A DNA stretch of 64,000 bases from assembly GCF_014643535.1 (NCBI RefSeq), contig NZ_BMJQ01000024.1, positions 21,497-85,496 on the forward strand, in the 5' to 3' direction. This stretch comes from Aliidongia dinghuensis. Lineage in GTDB: Bacteria > Pseudomonadota > Alphaproteobacteria > ATCC43930 > CGMCC-115725. A model generated the notes under the pieces. The model was not told the DNA's origin. It searched no databases and saw only the letters and a list, made by a program, of their open reading frames with translations. This document shows, in pieces, positions 41,340 to 50,093 of the stretch. Position 1 is the stretch's first letter; each line of letters starts with the position of its first letter. The position numbers and the translations under genes are program-made.

Positions 41340-42239
41340 ATGTCCATCACGCTGAAGCAGGTCGAAGCGCTCTACTGGATCGCGACGCTCGGCAGTGTCG
41401 TCGAGGCGGCCGAGCGCCTGAACCTGGCCCAGTCGACGATCTCCAAGCGCATCCTCGAGCTCGAGACTGTTCTGAACGTGCAACTGCTGGATCGCAGCGG
41501 CCGGGCCGTCGCATTGACGCGGAGCGGACAAAACCTGCTGCCGATCGCGACCGAGCTCCTGAAGCTCGGCACGCGGTTTCACGAAGTGGCGGCCGGCCCG
41601 CTGGGATTCAGCGGCTCATTCCGGTTCGGCGTCACCGAACTCGTGGCGCTGACCTGGCTGCCCAAGCTCGTCGTCGCGATGAAGGAGGCGTTTCCCGACG
41701 TGGTGCCCGAACCGGAGGTCGATGCCAGCATCTCGCTCTACGACAAGCTGGCCGACCGCCGGCTCGATCTCGTGATCGGGCTGGATCCGCCGGCGGGCTC
41801 CGGCTTCAAGGTATTGCCGCTCGACAGCGTTACGCTGCAATGGATGTGTGCCCCCGGGGCGGGGCCTGATGCCGACGAGCTGCCGCTCGCCGAAATTGCG
41901 AACTATCCGATCCTGACCCAGGGCGAGGGCTCCGGCTTGCAGCGTCTCGTCGTCGAATGGCTGAACGCGAGCGGCATCACCTTCAACCGCATCGTCAAGT
42001 GCAACAGCCTGAGCGTCCTCTCGGCGCTCGCGATGGCCGGGCTCGGCGCGACCTTCCTGACGGAGCAGTATTTTACGCCCGAGATCCAAAGCGGGCGGCT
42101 TCGGATCATCCGGACCAAGCCGAAGTTGCCGCCGATTCAATATTTCGCCTCTTTTCGCGCCGATGCGCTGGATCCGCTGGCCGAGCTGATCGCCAAGCTC
42201 AGCCAGAATTGCTGCGATTTCTCCCTGCGTCGGACCTAG
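41340..42239 (+). CDS. LysR-family transcriptional regulator
   Basis: This 299-residue regulator has the winged helix-turn-helix at residues 3-60 (LKQVEALYWIATLGSVVEAA, then ERLNLAQSTISKRILELE) and a periplasmic-binding-like effector domain from about 90. The ATG at 41340 places the HTH at the very N-terminus as in nearly all LysR proteins; a longer frame from 41283 would add 19 hydrophobic residues that are not family-like. It is divergent from the RraA-aminotransferase-ABC operon and probably activates it in response to the amino acid or its 2-oxo acid. Its last 13 coding bases are duplicated just after the stop. Confidence 0.9.
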   Translation: MSITLKQVEALYWIATLGSVVEAAERLNLAQSTISKRILELETVLNVQLLDRSGRAVALTRSGQNLLPIATELLKLGTRFHEVAAGPLGFSGSFRFGVTELVALTWLPKLVVAMKEAFPDVVPEPEVDASISLYDKLADRRLDLVIGLDPPAGSGFKVLPLDSVTLQWMCAPGAGPDADELPLAEIANYPILTQGEGSGLQRLVVEWLNASGITFNRIVKCNSLSVLSALAMAGLGATFLTEQYFTPEIQSGRLRIIRTKPKLPPIQYFASFRADALDPLAELIAKLSQNCCDFSLRRT

Positions 42240-42254
42240 AGGCGTCGGACCTAG
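42227..42254 (+). repeat. 13-bp direct repeat across the lysR stop codon
   Basis: GCGTCGGACCTAG at 42227-42239 is repeated at 42242-42254, two bases later. The first copy contains the stop codon. It is a short duplication with no evident function. Confidence 0.8.
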
Positions 42255-42301
42255 GTGTGGAGCTCCAGAAGCGCGGGAGACGCACCAGAAGACCCGCCCG
42301 A

Positions 42302-43129
42302 TCAGTTGGACAGATCGAGCGGCTTCAGCTGCCAGTTCCGCAGGTTCTCGTCGACCAGCCGCTGCACCGTGCCGTTCTTGACCAGCACGGCCAGTTGCTT
42401 GTCGAAAGCCGGCAGATATTTGAGGCAGGGGCTGGCCGTGACGAAGGCGAAGCCGTTGACGGTCTGCGAGATCAGCGGCTGCACGGCCTTGAGCCTGTCC
42501 TCGAATCCCAGCGAGGCGATGTGCGCGAGGCCCGGATAGTAGCCGGTCACGGCATAGTCGACGTGCCCCGCCTCCAGCATCTTGAAGTCGAGGTCGATGC
42601 TGGTCACGGTCTCGACCGTCAGATGCGATCGCATGAACTCGTCGAAGCCCAGGCCGTAGTGCTCGTCGCGGACGATGCCGCCCAGCTTGCCGATCAGATC
42701 CGGCCAGCCGTGATACTGCAGCGTGCTGTCGCTCCGCACGAACAGCGCGATATCGGCATAGACCGCGGGCGTAGTGGTGAAGCTGAGATAGGCCAAGCGC
42801 TCGGGCGATTCCTTCAGCGTCGCGATCAGGTCGATCTTGGCTTCCATGGCGCTCTCCAGCACGCGCGACCAGGGGCCCTCGTAGGAGAGCTCGAACGGGA
42901 TATCGAGGTCGCTCAGAATGCGCGAAGCGATCGCCATCCAGGCACCGCGCATCTCATGGCCGTCGTAATAGACGAGCGGCGGGTAGCCAGGATGCCCGCT
43001 CACGACCATCTTCGAGCATTCGGCGGCGCTCGCCGGACCGGCTGCCGCGAGACCGGCGGCGAGCGCCGCTGCGATGCCGCCGCTGCGGAACTTTTTCTCA
43101 GGTAGCTTGCTCCGGCGTCGAGTGACCAT
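42302..43129 (-). CDS. Periplasmic solute-binding protein (SBP_bac_3-like), orphan
   Basis: This protein of about 275 residues has a signal peptide (basic MVTRRRSKLPEKKFRSGG, hydrophobic AAALAAGLAAAG, cleavage near ASA|AE), then a family-3-like binding fold: VVSGHPGYPPLVYYDG, AWMAIASRILSDLDIPFEL, and AYLSFTTTPAVYADIALFV. No permease or ATPase genes sit with it; it is preceded by an MFS gene with its own terminator. It may work with a remote ABC transporter or as a sensor. The ATG at 43129 begins the signal peptide; the frame is open to 43285 but that part overlaps the upstream terminator and is unlikely to be translated. Confidence 0.78.
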   Translation of the reverse strand: MVTRRRSKLPEKKFRSGGIAAALAAGLAAAGPASAAECSKMVVSGHPGYPPLVYYDGHEMRGAWMAIASRILSDLDIPFELSYEGPWSRVLESAMEAKIDLIATLKESPERLAYLSFTTTPAVYADIALFVRSDSTLQYHGWPDLIGKLGGIVRDEHYGLGFDEFMRSHLTVETVTSIDLDFKMLEAGHVDYAVTGYYPGLAHIASLGFEDRLKAVQPLISQTVNGFAFVTASPCLKYLPAFDKQLAVLVKNGTVQRLVDENLRNWQLKPLDLSN

Positions 43130-43237
43130 CGTCGTTTCCCGACCTGGCGCTCCCGCGATCTTGGAACGAAGGGCACGAAGAGCAAAGGAGAAACGACGCC
43201 GGGCGGCGCGTCCGGGCTCACAGCTGTGGTCGCTGGC

Positions 43238-43279
43238 ACAAAAGACGAAGCCCCCGATCCGGTGGGATCGAGGGCTTCG
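43238..43279 (-). terminator. Intrinsic terminator of the MFS transporter gene
   Basis: Reading on the minus strand, a 14-base stem (GAAGCCCTCGATCC / GGATCGGGGGCTTC, one mismatch) with the loop CACC is followed by TCTTTTGT. It lies about 25 bases after the stop of the MFS gene. This is the clearest intrinsic terminator in the window and separates the MFS gene from the downstream solute-binding protein gene. Confidence 0.85.
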
Positions 43280-43303
43280 CATCACTTGAGACCGAGATCC
43301 GGC

Positions 43304-44665
43304 TCAGTCGTGCTCGTAGCCGTAGACTTCGGGCAGGATGAAGATCGCCGCCAGGAGCCCGATCAGCGGGAAGACGGCGACGAGCAGGGTCGCGTTCGCC
43401 TGGCCGATCGCCGCGAAGATCGTCGGGAACAGGAAGATCGCGATGAACGACGGCAGCTTCACGAACATATAGGCAAAGCCGCTCGCCGTGCCGCGATACT
43501 CGGGCCTCGCGACCACGGTCGGGATCGTCATGCAGTTCGACGCGTCCCAGTAATGGCCCCACAGCATCGCCCCCGCCGCGAACGGCAGGATCATCTTGTT
43601 GCCGGTATAGAGCGCCGCGGCGGCGACCAGCAGCGAGACCAGCACGATTGCGAACCCGGCGATGCTGATGCCGCGCTGGCCGATCTTCGGCGTGATCATC
43701 GGCCCGATCCAGCCCGAGATCGCAGCGACGCAGTAGAGCGCCATGGTGACGAGATCGGTGCCGAGCACCGAAGCGACGCCGACCATGGTGAACAGCACCG
43801 GCAGATAGAAGGCGAAGGTCGAGAACTCGCTGCCCTGGGCGAAGCACGCGATCCAGCCGTAGAGCGTGGCACGCCAGCGGATCGGGTCCTTGCGGATGTC
43901 GGCCAGGAAGGCCGCCGGGTGCGGCTTCGTCACCTTGACGTCCTCGTTCGGCAGCATGGCGAGATCGTCGCCGAACATCTGCTTGGCGACCAGCTTCGCC
44001 TCCCGGAACCGGCCATTGCGGACCAGCCACACCGCCGTCTCCGGCAGGTCGTGGCGCATCAGCAGGATGACGAGCGCCGGCACAGCGCCCAGGCCCAGCG
44101 TCACGCGCCAGACGAGTTCATGGTCGAGCTGGGAAATCAGGAATATGGCGATGACGGCGAGCGTCATGACCTCGCCGATCGCGAACATGAACTGCCAACG
44201 GTTGCCCATGACCTCGCGCTTGCCCTTGGGCATGGACTCCATGATGTAGGTGTAGCCGTTGGATATGTCGCTGCCGAGCGGGACGCCCAGGAAGAAGCGC
44301 ACGACGACCAGCCACTCGACATTGGTCACGAACGCTTGGGCCAGCGCCAGGATGATGAACAGGATCATCGTGGCCAGGAACATCACGCGCCGGCCGATCT
44401 TGTCGGACAGCCAGCCGCCCAGGATGGCGCCGGCGAGCGCGCCGCCCTGCGTGCCTGCGGCCGCAAGTCCCAGCAGCAGCGGGTCCGGATTGTACTGTTC
44501 CTTGATGAAGACCAGCACGAAGGCGATCGAGTAGAGGTCCCAGGCCTCGACCAGGATCGAGGCCATCATGAGCCAGCCGACCCGGTTGCCTTGCGGATTG
44601 TACTTGGTCACGAGGTGCCGGACGGCACTGTTGATGACCGATTGCTGTGTGGCTGCGACCGACAC
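43304..44665 (-). CDS. Major facilitator superfamily transporter
   Basis: This 453-residue inner-membrane protein has about twelve helices, with the MFS motif A as GWLSDKIGRR (84-93) between helices 2 and 3 and a PETAVWL-like exit motif after helix 6 (LPETAVWLV). It belongs to the metabolite:proton symporter/sugar-porter-like group. The substrate is unknown; aromatic or carboxylic acids are common in this group. It is transcribed alone: a 153-base gap precedes it, after the TRAP permease gene, and an intrinsic terminator follows. Confidence 0.88.
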   Translation of the reverse strand: MSVAATQQSVINSAVRHLVTKYNPQGNRVGWLMMASILVEAWDLYSIAFVLVFIKEQYNPDPLLLGLAAAGTQGGALAGAILGGWLSDKIGRRVMFLATMILFIILALAQAFVTNVEWLVVVRFFLGVPLGSDISNGYTYIMESMPKGKREVMGNRWQFMFAIGEVMTLAVIAIFLISQLDHELVWRVTLGLGAVPALVILLMRHDLPETAVWLVRNGRFREAKLVAKQMFGDDLAMLPNEDVKVTKPHPAAFLADIRKDPIRWRATLYGWIACFAQGSEFSTFAFYLPVLFTMVGVASVLGTDLVTMALYCVAAISGWIGPMITPKIGQRGISIAGFAIVLVSLLVAAAALYTGNKMILPFAAGAMLWGHYWDASNCMTIPTVVARPEYRGTASGFAYMFVKLPSFIAIFLFPTIFAAIGQANATLLVAVFPLIGLLAAIFILPEVYGYEHD

Positions 44666-44818
44666 TGACGTTTCCCCTTTTTCGTCTTCTCGTTGACGGG
44701 ACCGCCGGCATGGCAGCGGCTCCGGTCGTCGTAGTTTGCGCTCAATCCTCCGATTAATTCCTCTTTACGGGAGATTATCGGGCGGTGGAACCTTTTTTTC
44801 CGGGCGGTGTCGCCGGTG

Positions 44819-46684
44819 TCAGTATCCAGCCAGGTGCGGCAGCGCCATCGTAATTTCCGGCACGAGCGCAATCAGCACGAGGCAGGCGAGCAGCAGCCCC
44901 AGATATTTCATGATCGGCCATACGGTCTCCTCGAGCCTGACGCCGCCGATCAGGCACGAACCGTAGAGCCCGAGGCCGAGGGGCGGGGCGAACAGGCCGA
45001 TCCCCATGCCGATCACCAGCACGACGCCGTAGTGCAGCGGTTCAATCCCAAGCTGGCGCGCGACGGGCATCAGCAGGGGACCGAAAATGATGAGCGCGGC
45101 GGCGCCCTCCAGCACCGAGCCCATGACGATCAGGACCGCGATCGACAGCAGCAGGAATAGCCAGGGTCCATGAGCGGACGATATCGACACCAGCAGCTCC
45201 GCGATGGCATGCGGTATCTGCTGCAGCGTCAGCACGTAAGCGAGGCTTTGCGCCGTGGCGACGATGAACAGGACCATGCCCGATCGCGTCGCCGCATGGC
45301 GCAACACCCGGCCGAGGCCGCGCCAGCTCGTCTCCCGGAAGGCGAGCGTGCCGACGAGGATGGCATACACAACGGCAAAGGCCGAGATCTCCGTCGCGGT
45401 GGCGAAGCCGGACCGGTAGCCGCCGAAGATCATGGCGATGAGGCCGAAGGCTGCGATGCCGCTCGTCCACATGCCTTTGGTGCTGCCCGTCTCCGGTCCC
45501 AGCACGACCGGTGCCGTCGTGCGGCTGCCGAGCAGGATGACGAGGCCGACGAGAGCGAGCGCCATCAGCGCTGACGGGACCAAGCCCGCCATGAAGAGCC
45601 CACCGATCGACAGGTTCGCGACGAAGCCCAGGATGATGAGGTTCACGCACGGCGGGATGGTTTCCGCCATCACCGCGGAGGCTGCGAGCAGCGCCACGGC
45701 ATCGCCGGGCTTCTGGCCCGACTTGCGCGCAGCCGGAACCAGCACGGACCCGACCGCGGCCACGTCGGCCATCTTGGAGCCGGAAATGCCGGAGAACACG
45801 ACCATGCTCAGGACCATCACCACATCGAGGCCACCGCGCATGCGGCCGACGCCCCGCTGCAGCAGCGCGATGAGGCGCACGGACATGCCGTTCGCCTCCA
45901 TCAGGTAGCCGACGAGAATGAAGAACGGCACGGCCAGCAGGACGAAATTGTCGATGCCGCGCGCCATCTGCTGCGCAAAGATCTCGCCCGGCAGCAGATC
46001 ACCCGCCCAGATGAACACGAGCGTGGTAAGCGCCAGCACGAAAGCGATCGGTGTGCCGGCGACGAGCGAGACGAGGAAGGCGACACCCATCAGCCATGGC
46101 ATGGCGGGCATGGAGCCGGGCGCGTAGGTCCCCCACACCCAAAAGACCGCCGCGATCCCGGCGGCGACCGCCGTCCCGCCGAGCACGCGGGCGAAGGGGT
46201 GCTGCAGCAACCGGTCTGCCGCGAAAACGATCATCGTCGCGGCGGCGAGACAGAGCGGGGCGAAGAAGATCTCCTGCGGGATACCCGCCCCGACCGTCTG
46301 CCCTGACGTATCTTCGACCAGTTGCCAACTATGCCAGGCGAGCGCGCCGGCGACGACCAGGATCGCCACGTCGACCAGCGCGTCGATCCGCAGCCGATGC
46401 CGACGGGAGAGACGGTCGACGAAGAACGTCACGCCGGCATTCTCCCCACGGGCGAGCGCTGCCGACGCGCCGAGGAAGCTCACGGCCAGCAGGAGCGCCC
46501 GCGCCGCGTCGTCGCTCCAGACCATGGACGCGTCGAAGAGGTAGCGGGAAAGCACTGACACGACGACGATGACCAGGTCCGCGAACAGCAGTGTCGCCGC
46601 GGTGACCTCGACCGTGGCGAGCATGGCCCGAACGAGGCCGGGCCATGCCCGCGGCCGTGCCGCGGCATGGAGCGCTTGCTCCAT
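44819..46684 (-). CDS. TRAP transporter fused permease (DctQM)
   Basis: This 621-residue fused protein has a DctQ-like small subunit at the N-terminus (about residues 15-165, four helices, with SVLSRYLFDASMVWSDDAAR), joined to a DctM-like large subunit (about 190-620, with many helices, PFFILVGYLMEANGMS and SGISGSKMADVAAVGSVL). TRAP transporters import C4-dicarboxylates, sugar acids and related anions using ion gradients and a binding protein. The ATG at 46684 is five bases after the DctP stop and starts the DctQ part; the longer frame to 46804 overlaps dctP and is rejected. It is the last gene of the sugar-acid operon. Confidence 0.9.
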   Translation of the reverse strand: MEQALHAAARPRAWPGLVRAMLATVEVTAATLLFADLVIVVVSVLSRYLFDASMVWSDDAARALLLAVSFLGASAALARGENAGVTFFVDRLSRRHRLRIDALVDVAILVVAGALAWHSWQLVEDTSGQTVGAGIPQEIFFAPLCLAAATMIVFAADRLLQHPFARVLGGTAVAAGIAAVFWVWGTYAPGSMPAMPWLMGVAFLVSLVAGTPIAFVLALTTLVFIWAGDLLPGEIFAQQMARGIDNFVLLAVPFFILVGYLMEANGMSVRLIALLQRGVGRMRGGLDVVMVLSMVVFSGISGSKMADVAAVGSVLVPAARKSGQKPGDAVALLAASAVMAETIPPCVNLIILGFVANLSIGGLFMAGLVPSALMALALVGLVILLGSRTTAPVVLGPETGSTKGMWTSGIAAFGLIAMIFGGYRSGFATATEISAFAVVYAILVGTLAFRETSWRGLGRVLRHAATRSGMVLFIVATAQSLAYVLTLQQIPHAIAELLVSISSAHGPWLFLLLSIAVLIVMGSVLEGAAALIIFGPLLMPVARQLGIEPLHYGVVLVIGMGIGLFAPPLGLGLYGSCLIGGVRLEETVWPIMKYLGLLLACLVLIALVPEITMALPHLAGY

Positions 46685-46689
46685 GGCCC

Positions 46690-47703
46690 TCAAGCCTTCT
46701 CGGTGGCGCGGACCGCGTCGATCATCGGCTTGGCACCGGGCGTGGTCTCGGCGAACTTGTCCCACAGCGGTTGCACACGCTCCCGGAAGGCGGCCCGGTC
46801 GCAATCATGAACTGCGACGCCCTTGGTCTTGAGCTCTTCCACGGCATCGTTCTCCGCAGTCGCCGCCCGCTTGAACCAGTCGTCGGTGGCCTCGCGGACC
46901 GCGCGCAGCAATCCGTCCCGCTGGTCTGTCGGCAGGCGCTTCAACGTACGATCGCTGACGAAGGCGCCGAACGGGGTGTGGATGTGGCGGGTATAGGTGA
47001 AGATCTTCGCCGTCTCATAGAACTTGGCGGACAGGATGGTGGGCGCGTCGTGCTCCATGCCGTCGATCACGCCCGCCTGCAGACCGGTATAGATCTCGCC
47101 GAACGCCATCGGCGTGGCTGCGGCGCCCATGAGTCGAACAGTCTCGGTCACCATGGGACTCGGCAGGCAGCGGATCTTGTGTCCCGCCAGATCCGCCGGC
47201 TCGTTGAAGGCGAACTTGGTGATGAAATTGCGCGCGCCGATGTTGCGGCCCCAGGCGGGGAAATGCGTGCCGGCCTTTTCCACCAGCAGCTGCTGCAGCC
47301 CGGCACCGGCTGGCGTGGCGGTGGCGCGCAGCAGGTGATCGTAGTCCTGGAACAGGAAGCCCAGGTCGAACACGCCGAATTCCGGGACAAGGTTGGTCCA
47401 GATCGAGGCGCCGACCAGCATGGCGTCGACCACGCCGAGCTTGACCTGGTTGGCGACGTCCGCCTCCTGGCCCAGCTGGTTGTCGGGGAAGAACTGTGTG
47501 GTGACGGCGCCGCCCGTGGCCGCCTGGAGGCGCGGGACGAACAGGTCGTACCAGATGCGCGCCGTCGAGAACTTCGGATCGTTCGGGTAGGAGGTCGAGA
47601 TCTTGAGCGTGGTCGCAGCCTGGGCGCGGCCGATGATGGCGGGCGCCGCGACGGCAACGGCGGAGGCGGCAACGAAGGCGCGGCGAGACAGAAAGCTGTT
47701 CAT
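46690..47703 (-). CDS. TRAP transporter substrate-binding protein (DctP family)
   Basis: This 337-residue periplasmic protein has a twin-arginine-type signal (SRRAFVAAS at residues 6-14, then a hydrophobic stretch, cleavage near AQA). The mature chain has the DctP pattern, TLKISTSYPNDPKFSTARIW, and a later KFAFNEPADLAGHKIR with the conserved Arg that holds the substrate carboxylate. It delivers an organic or sugar acid to the fused permease encoded just after it. The nearby enolase-superfamily and SDR enzymes suggest an aldonic or uronic acid substrate. Confidence 0.9.
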   Translation of the reverse strand: MNSFLSRRAFVAASAVAVAAPAIIGRAQAATTLKISTSYPNDPKFSTARIWYDLFVPRLQAATGGAVTTQFFPDNQLGQEADVANQVKLGVVDAMLVGASIWTNLVPEFGVFDLGFLFQDYDHLLRATATPAGAGLQQLLVEKAGTHFPAWGRNIGARNFITKFAFNEPADLAGHKIRCLPSPMVTETVRLMGAAATPMAFGEIYTGLQAGVIDGMEHDAPTILSAKFYETAKIFTYTRHIHTPFGAFVSDRTLKRLPTDQRDGLLRAVREATDDWFKRAATAENDAVEELKTKGVAVHDCDRAAFRERVQPLWDKFAETTPGAKPMIDAVRATEKA

Positions 47704-47733
47704 TTTTCTTGTCTTTCTTCTGGCGGGGTTGCT

Positions 47734-48501
47734 TCAGAGCACGGCGAGCATGCCGCCGTCGACGTAGATGATCTGGCCGTTCACATAGTCCGATGCGGCC
47801 GAGGCGAGGAACACGGCGGTGCCGATGAGTTCCTCAGGTCTCCCCCAGCGCCGCGATGGCGTGCGGCCCGTGACCCAGGCGTTGAACTTGGGGTCGTCGA
47901 CAAGCGCCTGGTTCATGTCGGTCAGCATGTAGCCCGGGCCGATCGCGTTGGCCTGGATGCCGTGCGGGGCCCATTCGGCGGTCATGGCACGCGTCAGCAT
48001 CTTGATGCCGCCTTTGGCGACCGTGTAGGGCGCGACGGTCGCGCGCGCCGCGTCGCTGGTGAGCGAGCCGATATTGATGATCTTGCCTCGGCCGCGCGGG
48101 ATCATGCGCCGGGCCGCCTCGCGCCCGATGACGAAGGCGCTCGTCAAGTTGGTCTCGATCACGCGGCGCCAGTCGGCCGTGTCGAGCTCGACCATCGGCC
48201 GGCGGAACTGGATGCCCGCGTTGTTGACCAGGATGTCGACCGCGATGCCCTGCGCGTCGAGTGCTTCGAACGCGGCAATGACCGCCGCTTCGTCGGTCAC
48301 GTCGAAGCAAGCCTCGTGGACCGTGCGGCCGGCCGTGCGCATCTCGGCCGCGGCTTCACGCAGGCGCCCGGCATCGGCGCCGTTCAGCACCACGGCGGCG
48401 CCGGCCTCGGCCAGACCCTCCGCCATGGCGCGGCCGAGGCCGCGCGACGAGCCGGTGACGAGGGCGGTCCGCCCTGTGAGATCGAAGAGCTGGCCTTTCA
48501 T
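47734..48501 (-). CDS. SDR-family oxidoreductase (gluconate 5-dehydrogenase-like)
   Basis: This 255-residue SDR has TGSSRGLG (16-23), NNAG (93-96), and the catalytic set Ser146, Tyr159, Lys163, ending in YVNGQIIYVDGGMLAVL. It resembles gluconate 5-dehydrogenase or 2-keto-3-deoxy-gluconate-type dehydrogenases that oxidise sugar acids with NAD(P). The ATG at 48501 follows GGAGG and is preferred over a GTG at 48510. It sits between the dehydratase and the TRAP genes, so it probably acts in the same sugar-acid pathway. The exact substrate cannot be read from the sequence. Confidence 0.88.
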   Translation of the reverse strand: MKGQLFDLTGRTALVTGSSRGLGRAMAEGLAEAGAAVVLNGADAGRLREAAAEMRTAGRTVHEACFDVTDEAAVIAAFEALDAQGIAVDILVNNAGIQFRRPMVELDTADWRRVIETNLTSAFVIGREAARRMIPRGRGKIINIGSLTSDAARATVAPYTVAKGGIKMLTRAMTAEWAPHGIQANAIGPGYMLTDMNQALVDDPKFNAWVTGRTPSRRWGRPEELIGTAVFLASAASDYVNGQIIYVDGGMLAVL

Positions 48502-48506
48502 GGCGG

Positions 48507-49712
48507 TCACGCCTCCGACCGGCGGACGATGAGGTCCGGCCGCTCGAACACGGCCGACAGCAGCTCGGTGCCGAGGCCCGGGCCCTCCATCGGCAGGACA
48601 TAGCCGTCCTGGATGACCGGCAGGATGGTGACGAGCTCCTTGTACCAGCCGGTATAGAAGGCGCGCACGCTCTCCTGGATGAGCGTGTTGGGCTGGCTGA
48701 ACGAGGCGTGGATGCCGGCGATGAAGCCCACCGGGCCGATGCAGTCATGCGGCGCGAACGGCCGGTGATAGGTGTCGGCCATGGAGGCGATCTTGCGGCC
48801 TTCGGTCAGGCCGCCGGTCCAGCACAGGTCGGCCATCACCACATGCATGGCATCGCGGTCCAGCATGTCCTTGTAGGGGAAGCGGCTGCCGAGCGTCTCG
48901 CTGGCGCAGGTCCACACGCTGGTCGAGCGCGCGTATTCGGCCAGCGCCTGCGGCGAGTTCATGCGGATCGGATCCTCGTACCAGGTCGGATTGTACTGCT
49001 CGAGGATCTTGGCCAGCTTCTTCGCCATGGGCAGGTTCCAGAGCGAGTGGAACTCGACCATGATCTCCATCTTGTCGCCGACGGCGCGGCGGATCTTCTC
49101 GAACGGCTCGAGCGCCGCCTTGAGCTGGTCCGGCGTGATGTAGAGGCCGTCGTTTTCCATGGCCGCCGGATCGAACGGCCAGATCTTCATGGCGGTGATG
49201 CCGGATTCGAGCAGGCTCTCGGCGACCGCGTCGGCTCGCGTCATGAAGCCGTTCAGGTCTTCATAGGGACCGGCCGCAGCGCTCTCTTTCCGGTTCCAGT
49301 TCGACACCGGCTTGATGTTGGTCGAGCGAACATAGGCGTAGCCGGCGCAGGTGTTGTAGACCCGCTGCTTCGGCCGGCAGAGCCCGCCCAGCATCTGGTG
49401 GACCGGCTGGTTGCACAGCTTGCCGAACGCGTCCCAAAGCGCGATGTCGATCGCGGATGCCGCGCGATACTCGACGCCCGTGCTCGACTGCGCCATCGGC
49501 AGGTTCAGCATGTCGCGATGGATCGCTTCGATATGGAGCGCGTTGCGGCCGATGAGGCGGCCGGCCAGCGTGTCGTGGATATGCGCCTCGACGGCGCCGG
49601 CGCCGTAGAAGGTCTCGCCGAGCCCGATCACGCCGCCGTCCGTATGGACGCGGACCCAGAGCACATTGGCGAACTCCTCGGTCCGCAGCGTCTCGATAGC
49701 GGTGATCTTCAT
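48507..49712 (-). CDS. Enolase-superfamily sugar-acid dehydratase (mandelate racemase/RspA-like)
   Basis: This 401-residue enolase-superfamily enzyme has the catalytic base region AMKIWPFD (Lys176), metal ligands Glu220 (MVEFHS), Glu246 (WYEDP) and Glu272 (CASETLGS), and the His of PHDCIGP (322). This arrangement belongs to the mandelate-racemase/mannonate-dehydratase group, which dehydrates aldonic acids to 2-keto-3-deoxy acids. The ATG at 49712 has GGGAGG six bases before it, which is better placed than the ATG at 49718. It is the first gene of the minus-strand operon (dehydratase, SDR, DctP, DctQM). No aldolase or kinase gene for the product lies nearby. Confidence 0.87.
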   Translation of the reverse strand: MKITAIETLRTEEFANVLWVRVHTDGGVIGLGETFYGAGAVEAHIHDTLAGRLIGRNALHIEAIHRDMLNLPMAQSSTGVEYRAASAIDIALWDAFGKLCNQPVHQMLGGLCRPKQRVYNTCAGYAYVRSTNIKPVSNWNRKESAAAGPYEDLNGFMTRADAVAESLLESGITAMKIWPFDPAAMENDGLYITPDQLKAALEPFEKIRRAVGDKMEIMVEFHSLWNLPMAKKLAKILEQYNPTWYEDPIRMNSPQALAEYARSTSVWTCASETLGSRFPYKDMLDRDAMHVVMADLCWTGGLTEGRKIASMADTYHRPFAPHDCIGPVGFIAGIHASFSQPNTLIQESVRAFYTGWYKELVTILPVIQDGYVLPMEGPGLGTELLSAVFERPDLIVRRSEA

Positions 49713-49793
49713 CGGCATCCTCCCAATTCGTTCAGGGGCGGCGTGCGCGTCCAGAACCGTGCCGCCGCCCGATCGCACCACGCTAGCCCGTGA

Positions 49794-49822
49794 TGTGAAA
49801 TATCACAATATATTATCTGTGA
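49794..49822. promoter_or_regulatory. Palindromic operator candidate upstream of the sugar-acid operon
   Basis: TGTGA-AATA-TCACA (49794-49807) is a perfect palindrome, followed by a third half-site TGTGA (49818-49822), around AT-rich sequence about 80-110 bases before the dehydratase start on the minus strand. The pattern could fit a GntR- or CRP-like regulator, though the CRP spacing (6) is not met. The regulator gene is not in the operon. Confidence 0.45.
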
Positions 49823-49903
49823 CGCAATCGAAAGTCGGCGGTTTCCCGCGGAATTAAGGGGCGCGGCCTTGCCGATGTCACACCAAATGTTCCCTTTATG
49901 TTC

Positions 49904-49909
49904 TATAAT
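49904..49909 (+). promoter_or_regulatory. Perfect -10 hexamer before the 51-codon small gene
   Basis: TATAAT, 34 bases before the ATG at 49938. No good -35 was found at 16-18 bases. An SD sequence GAGGAGG follows at 49926-49932. Together they support transcription and translation of the small gene. Confidence 0.5.
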
Positions 49910-49937
49910 CCCGCCCGGCATGGATGAGGAGGATGGG

Positions 49938-50093
49938 ATGGGCACCCATGAGATCGTTGGCGGCCTGCTCGCGGTGAAGGCGGCGATCGACATGGTGCGG
50001 TCGCTCGGCGGTTTGCTGCGCTGGCGAAAGGACCCGGCCGACCTGGTGCCGGTTTATCGGCTGACGGCGAAGCGGCCGCCGCCCGGCGATTGA
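49938..50093 (+). CDS. Small hypothetical protein (51 residues)
   Basis: This short basic protein (MGTHEIVGGLLAVKAAIDMV, then LGGLLRWRKDPADLVPVYRL and TAKRPPPGD) has no recognised domain. The N-terminal 30 residues would make one amphipathic helix. Its support is a strong Shine-Dalgarno sequence (GAGGAGG, five bases before the ATG) and a perfect TATAAT upstream. A longer frame from 49869 or an ATG at 49920 is possible but less well placed. It lies alone between the sugar-acid operon and the TetR gene, divergent from the former. Confidence 0.5.
   Translation: MGTHEIVGGLLAVKAAIDMVRSLGGLLRWRKDPADLVPVYRLTAKRPPPGD

Noticed and set aside
43130..43285. Longer start (43285) for the orphan binding protein
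   Set aside because: The added 52 residues overlap the stem of the MFS terminator and precede a complete signal peptide beginning at 43129.
46685..46804. N-terminal extension of the TRAP permease into the dctP gene
   Set aside because: The extension is Arg-rich, without membrane segments, and overlaps dctP; the ATG at 46684 starts a normal DctQ domain.
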